A stretch of 64,000 bases of DNA. Origin: JALZVT01 sp964611345 (lineage in GTDB: Bacteria; Pseudomonadota; Gammaproteobacteria; Pseudomonadales; Azotimanducaceae). The stretch covers positions 1 through 64,000 of the forward strand of contig CAZSYU010000004.1 of NCBI GenBank assembly GCA_964611345.1. Direction: 5' to 3'. Made by a program: the position numbers and the translations under genes. Below, piece after piece: positions 43,946-53,300 of this stretch; within the stretch, counting starts at the first letter, position 1, and each line of letters begins with the position of its first letter. A model generated the notes under the pieces. That model was not told where the DNA came from. It saw only the letters and a list, made by a program, of their open reading frames with translations, and searched no databases.

Positions 43946-45241
43946 TCAGGCAATCGGCGTGCGCACCTTAGCAGACGGGCGAAAAACCCGCATCCGGGCG
44001 AAGCCTTTGAAGTCTTCATAACTGGCAGAAAACTCAACGGTATTCACCTCTGCGAACTCGATCCTCACAAGATCAGGCAAGGGTGCTGATGCCACTCGCA
44101 CGCCACCCTCACGGGCCAGCCCAGCCTCCAACAACAAACGCATGGTTAGCGGGCACAACACCATAGAGTCCGCCTGGCTGGTCGCCTGGAGGCGTTCTGC
44201 CAAAGCGACACAACTACCAATTATAGTGTAAGCGCGTACATCGCTGGTGCCGCACTCGCCGAGCGAACAATAACCTGAGGCCAGGCCAACGCGCAGCTGC
44301 AGTTGTTGCTCGAGCCCAAAGCTGGCCCAGCGGTTGTTTAGTTCGGGCAACTGCGCCAGCAACTGATTGGCAAACCGCCAGGCGTTATGCGCCGCAACGC
44401 TACGATCTTGCTCAGGCAGAAAGAACAGCAAGGCGCCATCGCCCATAAACTTGTCGAGCGTGCCGCCACAACGCCCCGCCTGCACAACCACCGCGTCCAG
44501 CAGGTCATCGAGCACCAGACTGACTAGCTCCGGCGGTAGCGGCGAGCTACGGACCGTGAACTCCACCAGGTCGATGATGACCACGGTCACCCAACAACGA
44601 CTCTGTCCGATCGGCAGTCGGCGGGCTAACCCGTGGGGTACAAATGGCTGCAACGTAGCTAGTCGATCCCGCCACAGACTACGGTGATCATCGAGCTTTT
44701 GAGTCAGGCGAAAGGCGACATCACACAACGCCACAGCAAATGTGAGTAACAACAGTGTGCCAGGCAACCAATTTGAGATTCCCGTAACGCCCGGGAGCCG
44801 CTGCCAAAGCACAAGCACGTCTGGCGCACCAGCGAATGCAGCGAGCATGACAACAACCAACCCACTAGAGGCAAACGCAAGCAAAACACCCGGCACCACG
44901 CGGCCACCACCAAGCGCGACATTTGCGGTGACCAGCGTGCCCAACACCGAAAGTGTCAGCGGCAAAGGCAACTGCATGCTCAACAATGCACCGGGAACCA
45001 GCAGCGTCTCCGCGCGCTGCAATTGCCGCACCGCCGTATCACTCGGTGGCGTACCACGAGGAGCCGAGAGAAGACGGACCACATCCAGCACACCTGCACC
45101 TAATACCGCAAGCAACAACCCCGCAACAAGTTGCGAGTTAGACAGCTGGTGGGGCGGCAGTGCCACAAGCAGCATCGCAAACAGTCCCCAACCCAGCACC
45201 CGAAAGGGTCGTGCCTGACGGTAAAGGTTTCGAACTGCCAT
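43946..45241 (-). CDS. Membrane-bound class III adenylate/guanylate cyclase
   Basis: A 431-residue protein with about five hydrophobic helices in residues 15-185 (for example LFAMLLVALPPHQL and LLLLTFAVALCDVAF) and a C-terminal class III nucleotidyl cyclase domain (about 215-400). Metal-binding aspartates appear in VVIIDLVEFT and KFMGDGALLFF; AYTIIGSCVALAERLQ is a variant of the usual YTxxGDxVNLAxRL, with Gly-Ser replacing Gly-Asp and Ala-Leu replacing Asn-Leu. Substrate choice (ATP or GTP) cannot be read safely, and activity is probable, not certain. It is upstream of hemE by 12 bp. Two cNMP-binding domains occur in the oxidoreductase at 61-64 kb. Confidence 0.85.
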   Translation of the reverse strand: MAVRNLYRQARPFRVLGWGLFAMLLVALPPHQLSNSQLVAGLLLAVLGAGVLDVVRLLSAPRGTPPSDTAVRQLQRAETLLVPGALLSMQLPLPLTLSVLGTLVTANVALGGGRVVPGVLLAFASSGLVVVMLAAFAGAPDVLVLWQRLPGVTGISNWLPGTLLLLTFAVALCDVAFRLTQKLDDHRSLWRDRLATLQPFVPHGLARRLPIGQSRCWVTVVIIDLVEFTVRSSPLPPELVSLVLDDLLDAVVVQAGRCGGTLDKFMGDGALLFFLPEQDRSVAAHNAWRFANQLLAQLPELNNRWASFGLEQQLQLRVGLASGYCSLGECGTSDVRAYTIIGSCVALAERLQATSQADSMVLCPLTMRLLLEAGLAREGGVRVASAPLPDLVRIEFAEVNTVEFSASYEDFKGFARMRVFRPSAKVRTPIA

Positions 45242-45351
45242 GGACGCAGCCTGCCAAACCCCTCGGCGGGTCAGAAGCGGCTATTGACTGTTGGCCACGA
45301 CAGACGGACGATCTGGTTCTTGGCAGCTAATGCCCCACCAAGTGTCGAGAA

Positions 45352-46710
45352 CTAGACCACACCGTAGGCGTGCATTGCGTCGGCTACCTTAACGAACCCA
45401 CCGACATTGGCTCCGCCAACATAATCCACCGCACGACCTCGCTTGGCAGCGCCATGTTCTACGCATTGTTCATGAATGCCGCGCATGATGTCTTGCAGAC
45501 GACCATCCACCTCGTTAGCAGTCCAGTTGATACGCATCGCATTTTGGCTTTGTTCCAAACCGGATACGGCAACACCACCCGCGTTCGATGCTTTGGCGGG
45601 CGCATACAAGGATCCGTTGTCGCGAAAGAGATGCTGCGCCTCAAGAGTGCAAGGCATGTTAGCTCCTTCGGCAATTACATTTACGCCGTTGCGTATCATC
45701 TTCTTCGCATCCGCTGCATCGAGCTCATTCTGAGTGGCGCAGGGAAACGCCATATCGGCTTTAACACCCCAGGGCCGCTTGCCGGCGTGAAACTTCGTTT
45801 TCTTGTAGACAGTGGTGTATTCCTTGATTCGCCCACGCCGCGCGAATTTCAACTCTTTAAGGTAATCGAGCTTGTCCTGGTCAAAACCCTCTGGATCGTG
45901 AATGAAGCCGGTAGAATCGGATAGCGTTATGGCTCGAGCTCCAAGGTGCAGCAACTTTTCGGCACAAAAAATGGCGACGTTGCCTGAGCCACTCACTAGC
46001 GCTGTCTTGCCATCAAAGCCATCATCAATACGGTTCAGCATGTTTTCGACAAAATACACTACACCGTAGCCAGTCGCCTCGGTGCGCCCAAGGCTGCCTC
46101 CAAACGACAACCCTTTGCCCGTTAACACACCCGTAAACTCGTTACGCACACGCTTATACTGGCCAAACAGATAACTGATTTCGCGACCACCCACGCCTAT
46201 GTCGCCAGCGGGTACGTCGGTATCCGCGCCTACGTGACGGCTAAGTTCCGTCATCATAGATTGACAGAACCGCATCACTTCGCGATCACTCTTACCCTTG
46301 GGATTGAAGTTACTGCCACCCTTTCCACCTCCCATAGGCAAGCCAGTAAGTGCGTTTTTGAAGGTCTGCTCAAAGCCTAAAAACTTCAGAACACTTTGAT
46401 TAACTGAAGGATGAAACCGCAAACCACCCTTGTAGGGTCCAATAGAATTATTGAACTGTACCCGCCAAGCACGATTGGTTCGAATCGTCCCATCATCGGC
46501 CTCCCAGCAAACACGAAAAATTACAATACGATCCGGCTCAGTCATGCGCTCGAGGATGGACATATCGGCATAGTCTTTGTGTGTGGCCATATAAGGCATG
46601 ACAGTTTCGGCGACTTCCTGCACAGCCTGATGAAACTCTGGCTCACCCGGATTTCGCTTCACGAGTCCGTTCATAAAATTATCAAGCGCTTTGCGCGTTG
46701 CCTTATTCAT
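45352..46710 (-). CDS. gdhA: NADP-type glutamate dehydrogenase
   Basis: Hexameric glutamate dehydrogenase that assimilates ammonia into 2-oxoglutarate. It has 452 residues. Signatures are NSIGPYKGGLRFHPSVN, LPMGGGKGGSNFNPKG with the catalytic Lys, VPAGDIGVGGREIS and the Rossmann GSGNVAIF. The ATG at 46708-46710 was preferred over a GTG six bases upstream because AGGGAG is 9 bases before it. It has its own upstream gap of 88 bp after the FHA gene, so it may be a separate unit or the tail of the cytochrome operon. Confidence 0.96.
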   Translation of the reverse strand: MNKATRKALDNFMNGLVKRNPGEPEFHQAVQEVAETVMPYMATHKDYADMSILERMTEPDRIVIFRVCWEADDGTIRTNRAWRVQFNNSIGPYKGGLRFHPSVNQSVLKFLGFEQTFKNALTGLPMGGGKGGSNFNPKGKSDREVMRFCQSMMTELSRHVGADTDVPAGDIGVGGREISYLFGQYKRVRNEFTGVLTGKGLSFGGSLGRTEATGYGVVYFVENMLNRIDDGFDGKTALVSGSGNVAIFCAEKLLHLGARAITLSDSTGFIHDPEGFDQDKLDYLKELKFARRGRIKEYTTVYKKTKFHAGKRPWGVKADMAFPCATQNELDAADAKKMIRNGVNVIAEGANMPCTLEAQHLFRDNGSLYAPAKASNAGGVAVSGLEQSQNAMRINWTANEVDGRLQDIMRGIHEQCVEHGAAKRGRAVDYVGGANVGGFVKVADAMHAYGVV

Positions 46711-46798
46711 AATCACAATCTCCCTGATTGTTGTTTACTGATTAATATTTTTTAGTTGTTAGAAAAGCGCACGTTGCCTTCCCACTGAACGCATAAAA

Positions 46799-47854
46799 CT
46801 AGAATGACCCGTTCAGATAGAACCAACCTGCTCCCGCTGCGGCAACAACCACCACAGCAATCAAGACCCAGCGCATAGCACCGCCACTGGACCCACTACC
46901 TGCCTTTCCTGACTTCGCCTTCCTTGCTTTATTCTTACCAGCTGCAGCAGCACTACCTGGCAGCAGCAAGAGGGCCTTGGTACCACCAAATTCGATTACA
47001 TCTTTGGAATTTAGGAAGCGTTTCAGCACCGCTTCACCATTCACGCGTGTTTTATTTGTCGACATCTGGTCATGTACCGACCACTTCGCGCCGCGACGCA
47101 CCAATTTAGCGTGAAAATCAGAAACGCTTGGGTCTTCCAACACGATAGACAGCTCATGCTTGGAGCCATTTTTGCCGATGTTCCAGAAATTTAGGTCGCC
47201 TTCGCTCTTGAGCGATATAGGTTGACCATCACCAGAATCTCCAAGTAATACGAGGGTTGGGTCGGTGAACTGCGCCGCGAGAGCATCCGCATCGATGGCA
47301 AACTGATCGTTGGCTTCACCGGGTTTCAGGATGATTGTGCCGGGGCTATCGTTCTGCCAGGAGCGCGGCAGGTTTTTGTTAACAGCCATCATCATGGTTT
47401 GGCCCATGGCTGCATTAGCGATATCGCTGTCGTCAGGCTGCCCACTAGGAGCTGGCGCCGGTACCGCGGCGCGAACCACCGTTGCGCCTGGATCCATCGA
47501 CGCCGCATCCACTGCCGGCGCAGCAGCACCTTCCGAATCTGACAACGTTAATGTGTGGGTGTCGAACCGTATCTCATCACCGCCGACTGCCATAGTGGGT
47601 CCGGTCAGACGCTGATGATTGATAAAGGTACCATTGGTCGAACCCAAATCAGTTACCAGCACACCTTCCGCCGCGGGCGCTAAGGTTGCGTGATTGCTCG
47701 AAACTGTAGAATGCGCTAGCTGTAGCACTTCGTCGTAGGAGACGCCTTGATGTTCGGCAGACGGCGCCCGCCCAACAATCACTGTGGTATCAAACTCCAA
47801 TACTGCTGTACCCGCGTCATCGCTCAGGGCAAATCGATTACCTGAAAGGCTCAC
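46799..47854 (-). CDS. Double-FHA-domain protein with C-terminal membrane anchor
   Basis: A 351-residue protein. FHA domain 1 (about 8-108) has IVGRAPS, HSTVSSNHATL and DLGSTNGTFINHQRL, the full phospho-threonine-binding signature. FHA domain 2 (about 205-300) has FWNIGKNGS, DPSVSDFHAKLV and TRVNGEAV, somewhat degenerate. A Lys/Ala/Gly linker leads to one C-terminal helix (WVLIAVVVVAAAGAGWFYL), so both FHA domains face the cytoplasm. It is the last gene of the cytochrome operon, 37 bp after the PP2C phosphatase. It probably recruits a phosphorylated partner; a Ser/Thr kinase is not present in the window. Confidence 0.85.
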   Translation of the reverse strand: MSLSGNRFALSDDAGTAVLEFDTTVIVGRAPSAEHQGVSYDEVLQLAHSTVSSNHATLAPAAEGVLVTDLGSTNGTFINHQRLTGPTMAVGGDEIRFDTHTLTLSDSEGAAAPAVDAASMDPGATVVRAAVPAPAPSGQPDDSDIANAAMGQTMMMAVNKNLPRSWQNDSPGTIILKPGEANDQFAIDADALAAQFTDPTLVLLGDSGDGQPISLKSEGDLNFWNIGKNGSKHELSIVLEDPSVSDFHAKLVRRGAKWSVHDQMSTNKTRVNGEAVLKRFLNSKDVIEFGGTKALLLLPGSAAAAGKNKARKAKSGKAGSGSSGGAMRWVLIAVVVVAAAGAGWFYLNGSF

Positions 47855-47891
47855 TGTATTTCTCCATTCGTTTCCAATTCATGAATATATG

Positions 47892-48968
47892 TCATAACAG
47901 CCAGTAAACGAGCGCCACCAAAATCGCCAGCGCCAATGATGCAATAAGCAACTCAACATCAAACCCCTTCATACCAGACTTGTCTTTACCCGCAGATGCC
48001 TTCATCTGCTCATCGTCAACACCTGAGATATCTGCAGCATTACTGCTGGCAATAGGCAGCGCCGCCTTTTTGGGCAGCGCAATCGTTGTCGCCGCAGCCA
48101 CTCTAGGCGCGGGCGCAACACCTTCGAAGTCATCATTGCCCAACGGTGCGGGTTCAGCAGCGTCGTCATTGAGCCGCTTGTGACCTTGACCCGGCATGCG
48201 CTCAAAACGTTCACGCAACTGCTCGACGCTAAGTACCGGCTGTAGCACCTCAATATCTTTAATTCGCAGACATACCACGCTAATGTTATCGAGAGCTTCG
48301 CCCAACAGAGTTTCTGCAATCAGCGCGCCCACTGCGTCGGTAGGCTCAGGATTCGCCAGCAGCAGGTCGCTGATTTGATCATCCCGCATCTCGTCGTGTA
48401 AGCCATCGCTACAAAGCAAGATCATGTCACCGTTGTCGAGATCCAGACTTAACTCGGCGGGCACTGGTTCAGGGTCAGCGATGCCCAGGGCTTGCACAAG
48501 TACGTGCTTCTGGGGGTGACCAAACGCATCTGCAGGATCCACCACACCAGACTCTAGTAACTGCTCGAGCAGCGAATGATCCCGGGTCAGCCGAATCAGC
48601 TGTTGCTTTCGCCACAGGTAAACACGGCTGTCGCCGCACCACCCGATTTCAGCTTTACTGCCCTTGATCCGCACCACAACAACAGTGCTGCCCATGTTTT
48701 CTGCGGAGCGACGCAGGCCCTCTGCAACAACCGCCGTATGGGCATCGAAAATCATCGCAGGTAACGCCGGTAGCTCAGAGTGGTCCATAACTGCGGCACT
48801 TCCTTGCAACAAGGATTGCTTAACAATCCGCGAGGCCACATCTCCACACGCATGGCCACCCATACCATCTGCCACCAGCCACACACCGGCGTCTTCAACC
48901 CAACCCAACGAATCCTCGTTGTGCTGGTAACGATTTCCCGGGTGCGACTCGGCAGCAAATTCAATCAC
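47892..48968 (-). CDS. PP2C-family Ser/Thr protein phosphatase with C-terminal membrane helix
   Basis: A metal-dependent PPM phosphatase of about 358 residues. Motifs in order are NEDSLG, WLVADGMGGHACGDVAS, AEIGWCGDSRVYL, LLCSDGLHDEM and DNISVVCL, so all metal-binding aspartates are present. A low-complexity linker of about 80 residues leads to a C-terminal helix (LLIASLALAILVALVYWLL), which tethers the enzyme to the inner membrane facing the cytoplasm. A GTG at 48966-48968 is the likely start, since longer frames run into the upstream cytochrome gene. It likely removes phosphate from partners of the FHA proteins encoded in the same operon. Confidence 0.85.
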   Translation of the reverse strand: MIEFAAESHPGNRYQHNEDSLGWVEDAGVWLVADGMGGHACGDVASRIVKQSLLQGSAAVMDHSELPALPAMIFDAHTAVVAEGLRRSAENMGSTVVVVRIKGSKAEIGWCGDSRVYLWRKQQLIRLTRDHSLLEQLLESGVVDPADAFGHPQKHVLVQALGIADPEPVPAELSLDLDNGDMILLCSDGLHDEMRDDQISDLLLANPEPTDAVGALIAETLLGEALDNISVVCLRIKDIEVLQPVLSVEQLRERFERMPGQGHKRLNDDAAEPAPLGNDDFEGVAPAPRVAAATTIALPKKAALPIASSNAADISGVDDEQMKASAGKDKSGMKGFDVELLIASLALAILVALVYWLL

Positions 48969-48978
48969 TAAACAACAC

Positions 48979-50328
48979 TCAAAAACTCCCCTGAACGGCC
49001 GCGGCAGCACGTTGGTAGGCTTTGGGCCGAAAGGTCTCATCATTGCCAAGACCAGAAAAGAGTCGGTCTAGCGAACTTGCGAGCTGGTCTGCCTCGCCGA
49101 GATATTCTGTCAACGTAACAATGCTGAGCAGACCCTGTTCTGCTGTACCGTAGTCGACCATACGCCGAGACGCTGCCTGGCCAATCAGCCGCTTGCGTAA
49201 CGCCCGCACCTTGGCGGTGCTCACATTTTGCACTTGCCACAGCGCTGACAGCTCATCGATGAGGCTTTGCAGTTGTGTGACTGAAGTGCCAAGTGCCCTG
49301 GGGTCACCCTGACCTGCAACTACCAGTGCATCGATCGCCCGCTTCAATGCAGCTGTTTTATCTGGAGAAAGCTCTTCACTAATTAACTGTAGCGTACGAA
49401 AATGATGATCCGCCAGGCGTAAGCTGCCAGGCTCAACGCCCTGCTGCCGGCGCTCCTGATACCAGCGCAAGTCCTCCGGATCGAGCCCATGATGACAACT
49501 CTGACAGTCAAACATCGAAAACTCTGGGATAAACTTGGCGCCAGTAAAATAGTCACTACCTAACATTTTCAGAAACGCTCGAGATCCTTCCACCTGCCCG
49601 GTGAGCCACAACTGCACGCCCGCAAAGTTGCCCTTACGCTCTTTATAATCATCATCAACCGAAAAGTGCGGCGGCTGATTGGTCGTGAAATTCTCGAGTT
49701 CAAAACTCAACCTGGGATGGCCCGCGCCCATTATGCGGTGTGTGGTGAACTTATCCTGTGTGCCCAGATGACAACTCAAGCACAACTGCGCTCGCGCCGC
49801 TGGCTCCTCTGATGGGTAGAGGCCATTGGCGATATTATCGGCATGGGTATTGCCTGGATCATCATGGGTTTTAATCCAGTTTTCTGAACCGCCGTGGCAC
49901 GCCTCGCAACCGACTCCATCGTTCAGACTGAACTCCGGGCCACGTTTGTCCTGAGGGACATTGTCAGCATGACAATCCAAACAAATATCTGCGGTATGAG
50001 CACTGGCTAAGCCAAGTTTCGTCGCCATCAACTTGGATTCTGGTGACAACAAGGTCTTGTAGGCACGCGAATGGTAGTCCTGCGCTCGCCATATGCGATG
50101 CTCATTCAACCATACGGTGCGGTTGTCCTGACGACTCGATTTGCCGTGACACGCCCCTCCAGCACAGGACGACGCGCCATAGTGAATATTATCGTCAATG
50201 GTGGATACGTCAGCCGAGACACTCATACCACACATAAGAATGGCACCAGCACAAATCCACAACGCCACATCACGAGCGGCCTGCCACTTGCTTTGGTATC
50301 GGTATTGGCACTGGTATCCACCCTTCAC
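48979..50328 (-). CDS. Periplasmic pentaheme cytochrome c
   Basis: A 449-residue exported multiheme cytochrome with an N-terminal Sec signal (ALWICAGAILMCGMSVSA). Heme sites in order are an unusual CX4CH (C55-H61), then CLDCH, CEACH, CLSCH and CQSCH, all in the first 270 residues. The rest is helical without hemes and resembles the C-terminal parts of cytochrome c554-like proteins. Its GTG start overlaps the preceding gene's stop by one base, and PP2C follows after 10 bp. It probably shuttles electrons between the membrane-anchored decaheme and the outer-membrane complex (inference). Confidence 0.85.
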   Translation of the reverse strand: MKGGYQCQYRYQSKWQAARDVALWICAGAILMCGMSVSADVSTIDDNIHYGASSCAGGACHGKSSRQDNRTVWLNEHRIWRAQDYHSRAYKTLLSPESKLMATKLGLASAHTADICLDCHADNVPQDKRGPEFSLNDGVGCEACHGGSENWIKTHDDPGNTHADNIANGLYPSEEPAARAQLCLSCHLGTQDKFTTHRIMGAGHPRLSFELENFTTNQPPHFSVDDDYKERKGNFAGVQLWLTGQVEGSRAFLKMLGSDYFTGAKFIPEFSMFDCQSCHHGLDPEDLRWYQERRQQGVEPGSLRLADHHFRTLQLISEELSPDKTAALKRAIDALVVAGQGDPRALGTSVTQLQSLIDELSALWQVQNVSTAKVRALRKRLIGQAASRRMVDYGTAEQGLLSIVTLTEYLGEADQLASSLDRLFSGLGNDETFRPKAYQRAAAAVQGSF

Positions 50329-53300
50329 TATCTGGAACCCCCAGCACTAGTTGCGGTTGGCGTGGGTGCTTGTTCTGCGATAGCTTCATTACTGTCACCA
50401 CCGCCAGCGCTACGCCCACGTACGGCTGTACCAGTGCCTTCTGTATCCTGCACAAACCAGGGCTCGCCCGATTCATTGAGGTACAGCTTGTTCATGTCTT
50501 CACGGGAGAGTGGTCGAGAACCACGGCGCCCAAACACCGCAATCTGTCCACCGGTTTCGTCTACACCCCGATCCCGATCAAGCCCTTTTGATAGTGCCAG
50601 TGCTGGCCGCTTGGTGGGATAACTCGCGATTAGTTTGGGGTTTGGCTCGGGGCTAAAGCCATAGAAGTTCGGCTGCAGGGAGGGCGACGTCAACTGCACA
50701 ACTTTCAACCCACCCGCGCCATCGGCAACGTAGGCAAATAGCGAAGCATTGGTGCTCGCTACGACAACATCATGTGCGTCGACAATCTTGCCACCATCGT
50801 TGTAGGTCTGGAGCAGGCGCATATTGTCGGGTTGAGTGACATCTACCACTGCGAGACCTTGTGCTCCTGCGGCAACATAGGCATAGGTTCGCGCCACGTA
50901 CACGCGCTTGGCATCACTCAACGTAATCGTCGACGCTGATAATTTCGGTGCTTTGTTATTGGTGACATCAACGGTCTGCAATCCGTCTGCCGTCGTTACA
51001 AACAAATAGCGGAATTGCAGCGCCGTCGCTCGAGGGTCGCTCATGGGTATGCGGCTCACCAATTGCGGCTCCAGCGGATTCTGCAAAGACACCACCAATA
51101 CTTCCGTTGGTAACGTCAGATAGGCAATAGACCCCCCCAGTGTGATGTGACGAACACCATTTAGCAGACCGTCTGGGTTCCAGGTGAGTGCCCGGCTGAG
51201 GTTATTGTTGCGCAGCTCGCCGTCTTGCAGTGTATTAACGTCAACCAGAATCAAACCTTCTTGGGCATCTGTGATCACCGCGTAGTTGTAAATTGGATGG
51301 AAGGGCTGCTCCTGATTGGTGATACGCATCAGATCGCCTTCGTTCTTAAACGGTGCAATAGGTTGCGTAGACGGCAGCGCCATGCAGGTAGCGTTCTTCG
51401 ACTTCACCTGTGTACCCTGACCGAGCGGACTGAACGGCGTTGTCACAATGCGCTGCGAAAAGCCCTTGTTCGCAACGTTGGCAATGTCATAAACGCGCAT
51501 TCCGTTTTTACCTTCGGCAACGTACAAGTACTCGCCGCGCATTTGTAGACAGTTTGCAGGACCCGAACGATGCCCATACGCATGCTTCAGTACCCCGCCA
51601 CGCGCTTCATGCTGCGCAAAGAAATCAGGGTAGGCGTACTTTTGCAGGTAACTGCCAATCACCGCCTGGGGCTCTTCCCACTCGGTTACTTGCACCGCAG
51701 AGACCTCGCCATCACCACCAACCCAGGCGTTATAGCCAACGAAGTTAACGAAGTTGGTTCCGAACATAAGTAGCTGGGCCATAATCGCGTTGTTATCGTT
51801 CTGTTCCGACAGATGACAATCGCTGCAATTCTTGGTCTCTGATAATCGCACAGTGTGCGGGAAGTGAGGATTGAAGGCCTGCGAACTGAAACCTGAAGCG
51901 GCAACCGGTGGTTGCTGAATATAGATTTTCTCACGGTTAGCATTTGTCGATGACAGTACCAACGCCGAGGTAGAGCGCACTGGCGCTATCTTGCCACCCT
52001 TGGCCGGACCCCTTCGTCCAAGCAGAAACATCTGATCCCGGGCAACCTGGGGGTTATAGCTGGCAAAGTTTCGACTCTTGCCCCCTTCATAGTGGTGTCG
52101 TTCGGTTTTCTTGTTCGCCTCAATGGGCAAGTGACAACCACCGCAGCTCGTTGTCCAGGACGTATGACAGGTGTAGCACTCCATTTCATCATAGGAATGG
52201 GCCAGATCAACACTGGCAACCTGATTACCCCACTCCTGTGTTTCGGTGTTGTTAGACATGGTTTTGGCGCGCGCTGCCTTCGAGTTGTAATCCGAGTGTT
52301 TCGGATCGACCGCGTTCTTTACCAGACTGACTTTCCACTCAAGATTTTCATCGAGTGCTGAGCGCTGGTAGAGATCCCCGTTCACCCACTCGAAGCGAGG
52401 CCGCCCACCAGGCACCCGAAGCGACAGAAAATCTGTTCCGCCACCAATCGCAGCTGGTCCGGAGGCGTAGAGATTGGGCAGCTCTTTTGAGGTGCCGTGG
52501 CAGTCTTTGCAATCAACCTCAACAGCAAGTGCTACTTCTCCCTGAATGTGGCCGTTGCCGTGGTTGTCCTGGGCAAAGTGGCAATCAACACAGTGCATCC
52601 CCACATCCAGGTGAATCGACGACATATGTACCGCCTTGTCGAATTTCTTGGGATCGTCGTTTTCAACCACGTTGTTCTTCGCATCGAGCAGATTACCCGT
52701 GCGATCACGTTTGAATACGGCTCGAAAGTTCCAGCCATGACCGTGATAGTCGGCGAACTGGGTATCATTTAATTCCGGATTCAGCTCAGATACTGCCTCC
52801 AGAAAATCCGTGTCCGCCCATTTGCCACGGGGCGCTGCTCCTTCCGGATTGCGCTCCAACACTTCATGAATCTCTTCGCTGGTCGGATATTGTTGCTGCT
52901 CCGGCCACATCGCAGGCGCGTCCGATTCGTAGTCCCACATGGTGTAGCCCAGGTAACTGTTCACAAACATGTTCGGCTGGTGCATATGACAAATCATGCA
53001 TTGTGATGTGGGTATCGCATTGGTAAAGCTGTGCTTGATGGGATGCCCTGATTCGTTTTTTGGAATGGTCGGATCAAGCGTTGCGGTTTTACCAGTGTGG
53101 CCATGCTGGGCGTAACCGCCTGAATGTCGCGGATCACGGTCGTTGGCATACACAACGTGACAGGATGCGCAGCCAGAATTGCGATAATCACCCGGTTGAT
53201 CGTTAGTGCCCATAAACCAGGTAAAAGGGTCATTCAGACGTGTTTTAGTGATATTGATTACGGGGACAGAAATGCGCGCACCCGTTGCCGGGCCACGGTT

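Noticed and set aside
46799..48968. FHA and PP2C genes as part of a type VI secretion system
   Set aside because: No Tss, Hcp or VgrG genes are seen on either side; the genes are instead joined to the cytochrome operon.
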